Positions 1-8,669 of a stretch of 64,000 nt of DNA are shown piece after piece. The notes beneath the pieces are model-generated. The model was not told the origin of the DNA and did no database searches. It worked only from the letters and a program-made list of their open reading frames with translations. The DNA lies in contig JAGIBF010000036.1 in the NCBI GenBank assembly GCA_017744515.1, positions 1 to 64,000 of the forward strand, written 5' to 3'. Each line of letters opens with the position of its first letter. Within the stretch, counting starts at the first letter, position 1. The DNA comes from Niastella sp. (GTDB taxonomy: Bacteria; Bacteroidota; Bacteroidia; Chitinophagales; Chitinophagaceae). A program made the translations under genes and the position numbers.

Positions 1-1137
1 GAATGGCATATCAAGAATAAGGAGACGAGCAACCTGCTGATGGAAGTATGTTTATGGCTTAGTAAGTTCAGGATGCCGCTGTTGTTCTTTATCTCCGGTA
101 CGGTGGCTTATTTCATGCTGAAGAGTAAATCGGGTCTTGCTTTCGTGGGCCTGCGGTTCAGGAGGTTGTTCCTGCCGCTGCTGTTTGGTATACTGGTGAT
201 CGTGCCTCCGCAGTTGTACCTGGAGCGCGTGACGCAAGGTTATCAGGGTAATTACTTCAGCTTTTACAATAAAGTTTTTGAGTTCGAGCCTTACCCCAAA
301 GGCAATTTCAGCTGGCATCACCTGTGGTTCATCCTGTATCTATTTATATACGATGTTTTGTTCACACCCCTCTTTAAATGGTGTCTTAGTGAAAGGGGGA
401 GTAAAGCCATGAGTAAGCTGTATGGGTTAGCGAAAGGCGCATGGGTATATGTGTTGACCATTCCCGGTATTGTCATCTATACCTGTTTGCGTCTTTCTTT
501 TCCCAGCACGCATGACTTTATTCACGACTGGTGTGATAATTTCTATTGGCTTCAATTTTTGCTGATAGGCTTTTTCTGTATTGCCAATCCGGTATTCATG
601 GACAGTATTGAAAGAAACCGGCGTATATCTTTTACGATTGCACTGCTGGCTTTGTTGCTGTTTAATTATATCCGCTGGAATGATCATGAGCCGTGGGATA
701 ATATTGTCAACTGGCGATCCGACTGGCGCACGTATGGCTTCCTGGCACTTAGTCCTATCCTGGCGTGGAGCTGGTTGCTCACTGCCGTGGGATACGGCAA
801 AAGGTACCTGAACAAGCAGCACCGGGTATTGGATTATGTGAATCAGGCTGTGTATCCTTTCTATATCCTGCATCAGACTGTGATTATCATCCTGGTGTAT
901 TATGTTGTGCAAACTACCGATACCATTCTGATGAAATACCTGTTTACCGTGGTAGGTACTTTGGTGATCTGTATGGGTATCTATCACCTGCTTATCAAGC
1001 CTTTTGGTGTAATGCGGTTTTTGTTTGGGATGAAACCGAAGGGGAAAACACGTGGGACGTCAAAAGTCAGACGTGAGACAAGGGATGATGACCGGGGATC
1101 AGCAATTGTTAACCGTGAACCGGTAGTAATATCTTAA
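1..1137 (+). CDS. Acyltransferase 3 family membrane protein (5' end cut by window)
   Basis: This is a membrane acyltransferase of the acyltransferase_3 family (OafA/NodX type), which transfers an acyl group to a sugar or another polar acceptor. The frame is open from base 1, and the residues before the first ATG at 40 (EWHIKNKETSNLL) continue the family pattern, so the true start lies outside the window. RMPLLFFISG near the start and HHLWFILYLF about 55 residues later are typical of the conserved loops. Several more hydrophobic segments follow. The last 35 or so residues are charged, low in complexity and coded by a short-word repeat, so they are probably not part of the catalytic domain. The substrate cannot be told. 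A LytS/LytTR pair starts 10 bases downstream. Confidence 0.85.
   Translation, partial: EWHIKNKETSNLLMEVCLWLSKFRMPLLFFISGTVAYFMLKSKSGLAFVGLRFRRLFLPLLFGILVIVPPQLYLERVTQGYQGNYFSFYNKVFEFEPYPKGNFSWHHLWFILYLFIYDVLFTPLFKWCLSERGSKAMSKLYGLAKGAWVYVLTIPGIVIYTCLRLSFPSTHDFIHDWCDNFYWLQFLLIGFFCIANPVFMDSIERNRRISFTIALLALLLFNYIRWNDHEPWDNIVNWRSDWRTYGFLALSPILAWSWLLTAVGYGKRYLNKQHRVLDYVNQAVYPFYILHQTVIIILVYYVVQTTDTILMKYLFTVVGTLVICMGIYHLLIKPFGVMRFLFGMKPKGKTRGTSKVRRETRDDDRGSAIVNREPVVIS
1055..1090. repeat. Short-word repeat inside the 3' end of the acyltransferase gene
   Basis: The words GACGTC, AAAGTCAGACGTGAGAC and similar variants of (G)ACGT(G/C)A occur back to back here. They match the style of the intergenic degenerate-word elements elsewhere in the window, but this one is translated and forms the charged C-terminal tail of the acyltransferase. 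Confidence 0.4.
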
Positions 1138-1147
1138 CTTTCTATTT

Positions 1148-2173
1148 ATGAAGTGGTTTTGGAAATATCTATTCCCGGCATTGTATGGTCTGCTGATTTA
1201 TTTTACCATACGGCTGATTAATGATACATTGGAGTATGATCCCTTCTGGGACAGGTCCTGGAAGCTGAATGCCTTTGAAATGTTTTGCAGCGTGGTGATG
1301 GGGTATATTCTTTTCTTTGCCTTGCACCGTTTGTTCCGTTATTTCGATCGTTCTTTATCTGCTGTCGTCGGCTATAAAACTGTATTGCAGGAGCTATTCT
1401 GGGTATTCTTCATTACAGAAGCTGCTGTCAATGCTGTGATGACGCCTATGGCTGCTTTTACTGATGATGGATTGTCGATGGGGGATTTTGCGATCATCAA
1501 TGTGATTCCTGTTTTGTATAATCTGATCTATTATGCTGTGGTGCGCAGCAACAAACTGCTGAAGGCTTATGTAGACAGTAAAGTGCAATTGGAAAAGATC
1601 ACCAATGATCATTTGCAAACGGAGCTGAAGTTCCTGAAGGCGCAATATCATCCGCATTTCCTGTTCAATGCACTCAATACGATCTACTTCCAGATGGATG
1701 ATGATGTACTGGCTGCCAAGCGGAGTATTGAGAAGTTTTCAGGTCTGCTGCGCTACCAACTATACGACCAGCAGCAAACGGTTCCTCTGAGCCAGGAAAT
1801 ACAATATCTTACCAACTTTATAGAGCTGCAGCAAGTGCGTACTTCCGATAAGTTGCAGTTGTCTGTTCATTTCGATCCGGGCCTGAATGGTCAGCAGGTG
1901 TATCCCCTGCTTTTGCTGCCGCTGGTGGAGAACGCCTTTAAATATGTGGGTGGTAACTACCGGATCGATATCGATGCCAAACTCGAGCAGGATAATCTGG
2001 TGTTTACGGTTATTAATTCTGTACCCGTGAATATACCTGTGAAGGCGGATAGTGGTATTGGATTGGAGAACCTGAAACGGCGGTTGGAGCTGTTGTATCC
2101 GGATAAAAGCACTTTAAGAACTGTCAAGCAGGCCGATGAATACCGGGCTGCTTTGCAAATAAAACTGGATTGA
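1148..2173 (+). CDS. LytS-type sensor histidine kinase
   Basis: This is a membrane sensor kinase of the His_kinase (PF06580) type that phosphorylates the LytTR regulator encoded next. Four hydrophobic segments fill roughly residues 5-130 with no obvious extracytoplasmic domain. The phospho-acceptor region QYHPHFLFNALNTIYF is at about residues 166-181 (His168). The ATP-binding N box LVENAFKY is near residue 262, and a glycine-rich DSGIGLENLKRR lies near the C end. The stop codon and the regulator's ATG share one base (TGATG), which implies translational coupling. The signal sensed is unknown. Confidence 0.88.
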   Translation: MKWFWKYLFPALYGLLIYFTIRLINDTLEYDPFWDRSWKLNAFEMFCSVVMGYILFFALHRLFRYFDRSLSAVVGYKTVLQELFWVFFITEAAVNAVMTPMAAFTDDGLSMGDFAIINVIPVLYNLIYYAVVRSNKLLKAYVDSKVQLEKITNDHLQTELKFLKAQYHPHFLFNALNTIYFQMDDDVLAAKRSIEKFSGLLRYQLYDQQQTVPLSQEIQYLTNFIELQQVRTSDKLQLSVHFDPGLNGQQVYPLLLLPLVENAFKYVGGNYRIDIDAKLEQDNLVFTVINSVPVNIPVKADSGIGLENLKRRLELLYPDKSTLRTVKQADEYRAALQIKLD

Positions 2174-2868
2174 TGGCGCGCAAAATAACCTGTATTATCA
2201 CGGATGATGAGCCCATGGCCCGCAAAGGGCTGCAAGGGTATGTAGAAAAGATCGACTTCCTGGAACTGGTGGGTGCATGTGAAGATGCTGTTCAATTGAA
2301 CTCGCTGCTGAAGCAAGGACCTGTCGACCTGCTGTTCCTGGATATCGAGATGCCTTATATCACGGGGATCGATTTCCTGCAGCAGGCTACGAATCCTCCC
2401 AAGGTTGTATTCACCACGGCGTATGAGCAATATGCCATTAAAGGGTATGAGCTCGATGTGCTGGATTACTTGTTGAAGCCTATTTCTTTTGAGCGGTTCC
2501 TGAAGGCCGCCAATAAAGCTTATGACTACTTTGCCGAAACGCCTGCCGCCGATCAGCGTTACCTGTTCATTAAAACGGATACCCGGTTGGAGAAGATCTA
2601 TTTCCAGGATATCCTGTTTGTAGAGGCTATGGAGAATTATGTAGCGGTGTATACGGCGGAAAAGAAGCATATCACCCACTCTACTTTAAAGGGGCTGCAG
2701 GAACGCTTGCCGGCCGCCGCCTTTATACAGCCGCACAAATCATACCTGGTGAATGTGGAAGCTATTGGCGCCGTGGAGGGTAATATCCTGCACCTCGGGC
2801 GGTACCAGGTACCGGTCTCCAAGTACCTGCGGGAGGAAGTGATGGAGCGGATTGGGTACAGAAAATAG
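2173..2868 (+). CDS. LytTR family response regulator
   Basis: This is a DNA-binding response regulator with a receiver domain (about residues 4-120) followed by a LytTR DNA-binding domain (about 135-231). The phospho-acceptor is Asp57 in LLFLDIEMP, and the acidic pocket is TDDEP at residues 10-14. I chose the ATG at 2173 over a TTG one codon earlier because it makes the common TGATG junction with the kinase stop. The LytTR part carries the usual FVEAMENYV and PHKSYLVN motifs. The stop codon TAG is the first triplet of the inverted repeat at 2866-2997. Confidence 0.88.
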   Translation: MARKITCIITDDEPMARKGLQGYVEKIDFLELVGACEDAVQLNSLLKQGPVDLLFLDIEMPYITGIDFLQQATNPPKVVFTTAYEQYAIKGYELDVLDYLLKPISFERFLKAANKAYDYFAETPAADQRYLFIKTDTRLEKIYFQDILFVEAMENYVAVYTAEKKHITHSTLKGLQERLPAAAFIQPHKSYLVNVEAIGAVEGNILHLGRYQVPVSKYLREEVMERIGYRK

Positions 2869-2997
2869 TCTGGAAGTCCGGAAGTCGGAAAGACCGAAAG
2901 AAATGCAGTTGAAGCTGCTGTCTGTTGTTCTACTTCCGGACTTCCCGACTTCCGGACTTCCGGGCTTCTTTCTGACTTTTCCGACTTCCGGACTACT
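2866..2997. repeat. Two-arm degenerate-word element (GGAAGTC/GACTTCC type)
   Basis: The left arm (2866-2900) repeats GGAAGTC-like words. The right arm (2931-2997) repeats the complement GACTTCC several times and ends with GACTACTA, which mirrors the TAGTC at the very start. A transcript could fold into a long imperfect hairpin. The element lies between two two-component operons and overlaps the stop codon of the first, so it could act as a terminator or RNA-stability structure. Confidence 0.65.
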
Positions 2998-3056
2998 AAA
3001 CTTGCATTTGATACAATTTTGCCGGTATTGACGCTGCTTTTTACGATTTTTAGGGG

Positions 3057-4136
3057 GTGAAGAACAGACTGCGCTTGCACATTTTCTTTTGGGTAGCTTA
3101 TATGCTGCATGAATCGGCTCTTGAATACGCCTGGTTCAACTCTTATTTTCCGAATGTTACAGTGGCTGAAAGGCTGTGGCTGGCGGTACGTACCGTATGG
3201 TTCATTATTCCCTTCAAAGTACTGTTTGCGTATTTCCTGATATGGGTTATTATAGATCGTGGGCTCAACAGGAATAAGCCAATTCCTTTATTGATCCTTA
3301 AGGCTATTCCAGCATTGTTGGTTGCTATTCTGCTATACCGTGTCACGCTGCGTTATTACGTAGTGCCCATTTTTCTAAAGAATGCCTGGGTTGATAACCA
3401 GCTGTTGAAATTGCGACCGGTTTTGTCGGCCTTCCTCGATATTGGTTTTGCCGCGGCGTGTGCTGTGGCTATGAAACTGTTGCGGATGAACTGGCTCAGC
3501 CGGGTGCGGGAAAAGAAGCTGGTGCAGGAAAAGCTGGAGACGGAGCTCAAATTCCTGCGCACGCAAACCAATCCGCACTTCCTGTTCAATACATTGAATA
3601 ACATATATGCGCTGGCACGTAAAAAATCGGATGATACGGCTGATGTGGTGATGAAGTTGTCCAAGCTGCTGCGTTTTATGTTGTATGAATCGCGTAAGGA
3701 GCGGATCCCTTTGAGTACTGAGATCCGGATGATCGAGGACTATATCGAGCTGGAGAAGATAAGGTATAATGAACGGCTCTCTATTAGCCTGGAAAAGGAT
3801 ATCGACGATTGTGGTCAGCTTATAGCCCCCTTGTTGTTGCTGCCTTTCATTGAAAACGCCTTTAAGCATGGGGCCAGTGAGACGAGGTTTGACTCATATA
3901 TAAATATCAGGGTGGAACTGAAAGGTGGCTGGTTGAAGTTCTGTATTGAAAATTCAAAGGAAGAGACGGGTGATACTACGGTTACCGACAATATTGGGCT
4001 GAGTAATGTGCGGCGTCAGCTGGAGCTGATGTACCAGGAGCATACTTTGCAGGTCGATAATCAGAAGGACCGTTTTGCCGTTCACCTCACTATTAATCTA
4101 AACAACGATGCAACGTTATCATTGTCTTATCATTGA
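3057..4136 (+). CDS. LytS-type sensor histidine kinase (second copy)
   Basis: This is a second kinase of the His_kinase/LytS type, 359 residues. The chosen start is GTG at 3057, preceded by TTAGGGG. No ATG lies close to the domain start, and the residues after the GTG (KNRLRLHIFFWVAYMLHE) look like a normal cytoplasmic lead into a first membrane segment. About four membrane segments precede the phospho-acceptor motif QTNPHFLFNTLNNIY, followed by the N box FIENAFKHGAS and the glycine motif DNIGLSNVRRQLELMY. The end overlaps the next regulator by 29 bases. It is a paralogue of the kinase at 1148, and the sensed signal is unknown. Confidence 0.85.
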   Translation: MKNRLRLHIFFWVAYMLHESALEYAWFNSYFPNVTVAERLWLAVRTVWFIIPFKVLFAYFLIWVIIDRGLNRNKPIPLLILKAIPALLVAILLYRVTLRYYVVPIFLKNAWVDNQLLKLRPVLSAFLDIGFAAACAVAMKLLRMNWLSRVREKKLVQEKLETELKFLRTQTNPHFLFNTLNNIYALARKKSDDTADVVMKLSKLLRFMLYESRKERIPLSTEIRMIEDYIELEKIRYNERLSISLEKDIDDCGQLIAPLLLLPFIENAFKHGASETRFDSYINIRVELKGGWLKFCIENSKEETGDTTVTDNIGLSNVRRQLELMYQEHTLQVDNQKDRFAVHLTINLNNDATLSLSYH

Positions 4137-4824
4137 AGATGAGCCGCTGGCGGCTGAAGTAATACAGGATTATATCCGGCAGGTTCCTTTCCTGGAATTG
4201 AAGGGTATTGCCAGTGATGCTATTTTTGCTATGGAGTTGCTGCAGCAGCAAAAGATCGACCTTATTTTCCTGGATATACACCTGCCCAAGTTGAAGGGGT
4301 TCGACTTCATCCGTACGCTGAATCAGCCGCCTCATATTATCATTACTTCTGCCTATCATGAATATGCCTTGCAGGGTTATGAATACAATGTGGTGGACTA
4401 CCTGTTGAAGCCTATCGAGTTCAGCCGTTTCCTGATGGCTGTCAATAAGCTAAAGCAAAGCCCTGTACCGGCTGTCAATATTACTTCCCTGATGCCTTCT
4501 GTGGAAAGGCCTTACCTGTTTTTCAATGTAAGCAAGAAGAAGGTGAAAGTGTACCTCGACGATATTTTATATATCGAAAGCCTGAAAGAATACATCCGTA
4601 TCTATACCAGGACAAAGAATATCCTAACTAAGTTTCAACTGGGGCAGATCGAAGAGCTGTTGGCAAAGAATAATTTTCTGCGGGTACACCGTTCTTTCAT
4701 TGTGGCCAAGGATAAGATCGATGCGTTTACGGCCACCGATGTGGAGGTGAGCAGCAAGCTGATACCTATTGGCCGCAGTTATAAGGAGCTGGTGCAATCT
4801 ATACTTGAGAAGAGCGCGGGATAG
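4108..4824 (+). CDS. LytTR family response regulator (second copy)
   Basis: This is a receiver plus LytTR DNA-binding regulator, the partner of the kinase at 3057. The receiver shows IIEDEP near residues 8-13 and the phospho-acceptor Asp56 in LIFLDIHLP. The LytTR domain (about residues 135-235) contains DILYIESLKEYIRIY and FLRVHRSFIV. It starts 29 bases before the kinase stop, in a different frame, so the two are translationally coupled. Targets are unknown; LytTR regulators usually bind tandem short sites in promoters. Confidence 0.87.
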   Translation: MQRYHCLIIEDEPLAAEVIQDYIRQVPFLELKGIASDAIFAMELLQQQKIDLIFLDIHLPKLKGFDFIRTLNQPPHIIITSAYHEYALQGYEYNVVDYLLKPIEFSRFLMAVNKLKQSPVPAVNITSLMPSVERPYLFFNVSKKKVKVYLDDILYIESLKEYIRIYTRTKNILTKFQLGQIEELLAKNNFLRVHRSFIVAKDKIDAFTATDVEVSSKLIPIGRSYKELVQSILEKSAG

Positions 4825-5142
4825 TAAAAAGGCGCTTCTGCACTACGAAATGCGCCTTCCGGAATACCAACGCGATACTATAGCCGGTATAATGGACTGG
4901 TAGGGTTTACTCCTCCCCTCGTTGAATAGCGTATACTATGGTGCAGCGAAATGGTTTGTGAACTTATCTACTATACATATAGCATCCTGATATACAAGTA
5001 AAGCCATGAAAAAACATCTTTCATCTGTAACTGTCACAAGAAAGAGTATGTAGGTGTTACGGTAAATGCAGGCCGGTTTGACCTGCCTGAATGACCGGCT
5101 TTCTGTTTAAGGGAGAGCCGGTTTTTTTATTTGGCGTTATTG
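4825..5142. other. Gene-free stretch between convergent genes
   Basis: I see no convincing gene here. A hairpin with AAGGCGC/GCGCCTT arms (4828-4858) follows the regulator but has no T tract. A clearer terminator lies at 5093-5129. A 15-codon frame starting at 5006 (MKKHLSSVTV) is too short to support. Confidence 0.5.
5093..5129 (+). terminator. Hairpin with T tract
   Basis: ACCGGCT and AGCCGGT form a 7-bp stem around a 15-base loop, followed by seven T residues. It sits between convergent genes and probably ends transcription of the LytS/LytTR operon reading rightward. Confidence 0.6.
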
Positions 5143-5724
5143 TCAGGAAGAGGTGTTGATAGTTAACTGTACGACGGCGTTTTTATAATTGTTCAACTCT
5201 TCGAGCCTGTTAATGATAAAGTAGTGCCACCAGCGTTGTAGCTGTTCATTGGTGCCATGACTGGTTTCCTGATCATATTGGTATTGCATGGAGGATAGGT
5301 CTTTACGAAATTGTTTGATCAGTTTCTCCATCTTTTTGGAGTGGCTTTTTTGGACGAAGGTCTCCTCGCTCAAGGCCTTCCGCAGTTTCCGGGCAAATAG
5401 CTCTGTGATCTCGAAGTGATCCTGTTCATGGGCCAATACCTTGCCATTGCCTACGGCGCGTTTCCGTACCCAGGAACGGTAGGGGTGCATAACTGCGTAT
5501 ATTGCTACTGTGATTTGGTTGTTGCTGATCGTATCGTAACGCCGTACCCGGATACCGGAGTTTATTCTGGCAGCGGCTTTCTTGTAATACTTTTCTTCTG
5601 TGTTGTCTTCCCTGAAGTCCTCCCAGGTCAGTTTTTTCTCTGACCACTCTATAATGGTGGCAGTATCCTGTGCTGCCAGGGAAAGGGCATAACTAAATGC
5701 CAGGAATAATAGAATTGATTTCAT
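5143..5724 (-). CDS. Secreted DUF922-like putative zinc protease
   Basis: This is a small exported protein of 193 residues. A signal peptide (MKSILLFLAFSYALSLAA, cut before Gln19) leads into a domain with LTWEDF near residue 32 and a zinc-protease-like HEQDH at residues 99-103. Both are features of the DUF922-like proteins frequent in this phylum. I chose the ATG at 5724 rather than the upstream ATG at 5760 because it starts directly with the signal peptide. The catalytic role is inferred only from the HExxH motif, and no substrate is known. No operon partner is evident. Confidence 0.65.
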   Translation of the reverse strand: MKSILLFLAFSYALSLAAQDTATIIEWSEKKLTWEDFREDNTEEKYYKKAAARINSGIRVRRYDTISNNQITVAIYAVMHPYRSWVRKRAVGNGKVLAHEQDHFEITELFARKLRKALSEETFVQKSHSKKMEKLIKQFRKDLSSMQYQYDQETSHGTNEQLQRWWHYFIINRLEELNNYKNAVVQLTINTSS

Positions 5725-5780
5725 GAATTCTACGGTAATGGATAGCACAATATATAACATTGCCAGATTAACTGGCGTTA

Positions 5781-6182
5781 TTAATCTCTGTTACCAGTAC
5801 CTGCCAGTTTTTGGGTCTTATTGCGCACGATGATGCATTTGTCGACCCCGACTTCTTTAAGACCATATTCATAGCAGTAGTAATAGGTCTCATTTTCTTT
5901 GTTGGTAAAGATGCTGGTGAAGTAATCGAACCGGTATCCTTTTTTGGCCAGCTCTGCTTTGGTACGGGCGGTGGCCTTTTCTACTCCTTCCATCGTTTCT
6001 TCGAGTATGCGCCTGTTGCGGCGAAGGATGTTGTTTACGTTGCGTACATAGTTGCTGCCATCGCTGTTCAACTGATTGTTGTAGTTATTACGGCAGTAGT
6101 CATCACAAAACTTCTTATCGGCCCGGCCTTTCACGGTTTTACCGCAGGCCGGGCAGTTTCTGGTTTCCTGGTTCATAGTCAA
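5781..6182 (-). CDS. Zn-ribbon protein of unknown function (DUF2116-like N terminus)
   Basis: This is a 133-residue cytoplasmic protein. Four cysteines at residues 10, 13, 26 and 30, with GRADKKFC between the pairs, make a zinc ribbon of the type seen in DUF2116-like proteins. A helical, charged middle (about residues 45-85) and a short C-terminal region rich in Tyr and Cys follow. I do not know its function; nucleic-acid or protein binding is only a guess from the ribbon. It is transcribed away from ssb, with a 190-base shared upstream region that contains an 18-base palindrome. Confidence 0.6.
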   Translation of the reverse strand: MTMNQETRNCPACGKTVKGRADKKFCDDYCRNNYNNQLNSDGSNYVRNVNNILRRNRRILEETMEGVEKATARTKAELAKKGYRFDYFTSIFTNKENETYYYCYEYGLKEVGVDKCIIVRNKTQKLAGTGNRD

Positions 6183-6216
6183 TGAATTATCTATAGTATT
6201 TGATCGAAAAAAGCCA

Positions 6217-6234
6217 TTTGTAAGCGCTTACAAA
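6217..6234. promoter_or_regulatory. Perfect 18-base palindrome (candidate operator)
   Basis: TTTGTAAGCGCTTACAAA reads identically on both strands. It is followed by partial copies of its right half (GTTTACAAAT, ACTTACAT, TTATAAACG) down to about 6282. It lies in the shared upstream region of the Zn-ribbon gene and ssb, where a repressor of both could bind. The nearby partial copies also resemble the degenerate-word repeats of this genome, so the role is uncertain. Confidence 0.4.
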
Positions 6235-6371
6235 CGTTTACAAATACTTACATCCGATTATAAACGACTAATAACCGACTATGGATTTCCGGGCGGTGCA
6301 TTTTTGTGGTGACAGGCGGACATTGAGATGCCTGTCCGGAATAAAAATCATCATCATTAAAACTTAGCAGT

Positions 6372-6743
6372 ATGTATGCACTTAGAAACAAGGTTCAGTT
6401 GATTGGACGTTTGGGTAATGTACCGGATGTAAAGCTTACTGAAAAGGGAAAGAAATGGGCGCGTTTTTCCATTGCTACGCATGAAACGTACAGGAATACC
6501 CTGGGGGCAAGGGTAACGGAAACCCAATGGCATTTGCTGGTGGCGTGGGGCAGGCTTGCAGAGGTGGCTGAGAAATACCTGGACAAAGGCAGGGAGATGG
6601 CTATCGAAGGTAAACTGGTCAATCGCAGTTATGTAGATAAGGATGGCATCAAGCGGTATACTACAGAAATTCTGGTTAGTGAGATCTTGTTGTTGGGTGG
6701 CAAGTTGCAGCCTGCCGGAGAAGTTATTGAACCTGCTGTATAA
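6372..6743 (+). CDS. ssb: Single-stranded DNA-binding protein, short form
   Basis: This is a single-stranded DNA-binding protein of the OB-fold SSB family, used in replication, repair or recombination. The fold motifs NKVQLIGRLGNVPD, WHLLVAWGRLAEVAEKYLDKG and EGKLVNRSY are all present. At 123 residues it stops just after the OB fold (ending EVIEPAV), so it lacks the linker and the acidic DDDIPF-like tip that recruits other proteins. This suggests a secondary SSB rather than the main housekeeping copy. It stands alone, with no rpsF/rpsR or mutY neighbour. Confidence 0.85.
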   Translation: MYALRNKVQLIGRLGNVPDVKLTEKGKKWARFSIATHETYRNTLGARVTETQWHLLVAWGRLAEVAEKYLDKGREMAIEGKLVNRSYVDKDGIKRYTTEILVSEILLLGGKLQPAGEVIEPAV

Positions 6744-6816
6744 ATTATATGAGCTGCCTGCAAAGTGCGCAGCCTGCGCTCCGGGTAATTGTGCATGGCT
6801 TGCGTACTTTGCTACT

Positions 6817-7335
6817 TTATAATTTCTTTTTCATCAGCCAGTCGGTTTGCGGGTCATCGCCGACTACGAATATATGTTCACTGAACTTTTGAAATCCCCA
6901 TTTGGTATAAAAGTCTATTGCTCGTTTGTTGTGTTCCCATACGCCCAGCCATATTACTGATCGTTGTTTTTCCTGTGCGATGGCTATGCATCGTTGCATC
7001 AAAGCGCTGCCCACTCCTTTTCCAATGGTAGTAGTAACGGCGTATATCCTGGCGATTTCGATGGAAGGCAGATCGCTCAATTCCGGCGGATTGGATGATT
7101 CACGCAGACGGGCATAACCGGCAATTTCATCGTTAATGGTGGCCAGCAAGAAGATGCTGGCCGGGTCTGATACTTCTGCGATGAGTTTTTCCCGGGTGAA
7201 CTGTTCGTTCATGAACTTGTCCATATTCTCCGGGGTATTGTCGGCAGCAAAAGCATCATAAAAGGTTTGGCGGCTGAGATCGGCAATCATCACTGCATCG
7301 GAAGATGTGGCTATGCGTATGGTGATGGCACTCAT
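6817..7335 (-). CDS. GNAT family N-acetyltransferase
   Basis: This is a GNAT-fold acyl-CoA-dependent acetyltransferase, 172 residues. The N-terminal strand ITIRIATSSDAVMIADLSRQ opens the fold. The CoA-binding loop is at about residues 93-115 (IYAVTTTIGKGVGSALM), and NKRAIDFYTKWGF is the typical last motif. Its ATG overlaps the stop of the upstream thiolase gene by four bases (ATGA), so the two are co-translated. The substrate is unknown; these small GNATs can act on amino acids, polyamines or antibiotics. Confidence 0.8.
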   Translation of the reverse strand: MSAITIRIATSSDAVMIADLSRQTFYDAFAADNTPENMDKFMNEQFTREKLIAEVSDPASIFLLATINDEIAGYARLRESSNPPELSDLPSIEIARIYAVTTTIGKGVGSALMQRCIAIAQEKQRSVIWLGVWEHNKRAIDFYTKWGFQKFSEHIFVVGDDPQTDWLMKKKL

Positions 7336-8513
7336 ATGCTGATCACCATGGCGCTGGCGCCTCCGCCTCCGTTACAAATGCCTGCAGCCCCATACGTGCC
7401 TTTGTTTTGCTTCAACACGTTGATGAGTGTAACGATGATGCGGGCGCCGCTGGCGCCAAGGGGGTGACCGATGCTCACTGCTCCACCGTGTACATTTACT
7501 TTGGCGGGGTCCAGCTTCATGCGGCGTGTATTTTCAATACCTACTACAGAGAACGCTTCATTGAGCTCAAAGTAGTTTATCTGGTCTATGTTCAGTCCTG
7601 CCTTTGCTACCGCTTTCGGCAAGGCAATAGCTGGTGTGGTGGTAAACCATTCCGGCGCCTGCTCAGCATCTGCATAGGAAACAACTTTGGCGAGTGGCTT
7701 CAGTCCCAGCTCTTCGGCTTTTTCTTTGCTCATCAATACCAGTGCAGCAGCTCCATCATTCATGGTGGACGCGTTGGCGGCTGTTACGGTACCATCTTTC
7801 TGGAAGGCAGGTTTCAGTTCGGGGATCTTATCGAACTTAACGTTGAATGGCTCTTCGTCTTTACTGAATAAAATGGGATCGCCCTTGCGTTGTGGGATGG
7901 AAATGGGGACTATCTCATCGTTGAACTTGCCTGCAGCCCAGGCGGCCTGGCTACGTTTGTAGCTTTCTACAGCAAAGGCATCCTGCTCTTCGCGGCTGAT
8001 GCCACATTCTTTTGCGCACAGCTCTGCAGCATTGCCCATCGCTTTTCCATCGTATACATCGGTGAGGCCATCTTTGGCCAGCCCGTCGATCAAACTCGTG
8101 TTGCCATATTTATTACCCCAGCGCATCTGGTCTACGTAGAAGGGTACGTTGCTCATGCTTTCCATGCCACCGGCTACTATGATATCGGCATCGCCAAGTG
8201 CAATGCTTTGTGCTGCCTGTGCAATGGCTTTCATGCCACTGGCGCATACTTTATTGATGGTAGTGCAATTCACTTCATTGGGCAGGCCGGCAAACTTAGC
8301 TGCCTGGCGGGCGGGCGCCTGGCCGAGGTTGGCCTGGATCACACAGCCCATGTAAACATCCTGTACCTGTTCGGGCTTGATGCCTGCTTTCTCTACCGCT
8401 CCTTTAATGGCAAAGGCACCCAATTGGGTGGCGCTGAATTCTTTGAGGCTTCCTCCAAAACTTCCTATCGGGGTACGAACTGCCGAGATGATATATACTT
8501 CGCGTTTGTTCAT
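7332..8513 (-). CDS. Acetyl-CoA C-acetyltransferase (thiolase)
   Basis: This is a thiolase of the acetoacetyl-CoA thiolase group, 393 residues, the normal length. It joins two acetyl-CoA units or performs the reverse cleavage in fatty acid or ketone-body metabolism. The nucleophile is Cys90 in [11 protein letters not shown], and the C-terminal catalytic motifs [10 protein letters not shown] (His) and [10 protein letters not shown] (Cys) are intact. A -7 promoter element lies about 50 bases upstream on the same strand. The downstream GNAT gene overlaps by four bases. AtoB-like biosynthetic or degradative use cannot be separated from sequence. Confidence 0.92.
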   Translation of the reverse strand: MNKREVYIISAVRTPIGSFGGSLKEFSATQLGAFAIKGAVEKAGIKPEQVQDVYMGCVIQANLGQAPARQAAKFAGLPNEVNCTTINKVCASGMKAIAQAAQSIALGDADIIVAGGMESMSNVPFYVDQMRWGNKYGNTSLIDGLAKDGLTDVYDGKAMGNAAELCAKECGISREEQDAFAVESYKRSQAAWAAGKFNDEIVPISIPQRKGDPILFSKDEEPFNVKFDKIPELKPAFQKDGTVTAANASTMNDGAAALVLMSKEKAEELGLKPLAKVVSYADAEQAPEWFTTTPAIALPKAVAKAGLNIDQINYFELNEAFSVVGIENTRRMKLDPAKVNVHGGAVSIGHPLGASGARIIVTLINVLKQNKGTYGAAGICNGGGGASAMVISI

Positions 8514-8561
8514 ATAGCTGATCTTTAGTATGTTATAAGGTTTTTAACGATGGGATGCCTG

Positions 8562-8569
8562 CAAAGATA
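8562..8569 (-). promoter_or_regulatory. -7 element (TATCTTTG) for the thiolase gene
   Basis: The minus strand carries TATCTTTG followed by CAGG, a perfect match to the Bacteroidota -7 consensus TAnnTTTG. It leaves a leader of roughly 40 bases before the thiolase ATG. I do not see a clear -33 TTG at the expected distance. Confidence 0.5.
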
Positions 8570-8611
8570 ACGATTGTTAGTTTAAGGTAAAAGGGCTTAG
8601 GTAAGCTTAAC

Positions 8612-8648
8612 AAGAAAGAAAAACCCACATGCTGGCTTGCATGTGGGC
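8612..8648 (-). terminator. Hairpin terminator after the 55-residue gene
   Basis: CCCACATGC and GCATGTGGG form a strong stem with a 6-base loop. On the minus strand the stem is followed by a T-rich run (complement of AAGAAAGAAAAA). It lies 22 bases past the stop of the small gene at 8670-8837. Confidence 0.75.
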
Positions 8649-8669
8649 TGATAATATGATGAATTGATA

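Noticed and set aside
4828-4858. Terminator after the second LytTR gene
   Set aside because: The AAGGCGC/GCGCCTT hairpin has no T tract; the better terminator is at 5093-5129.
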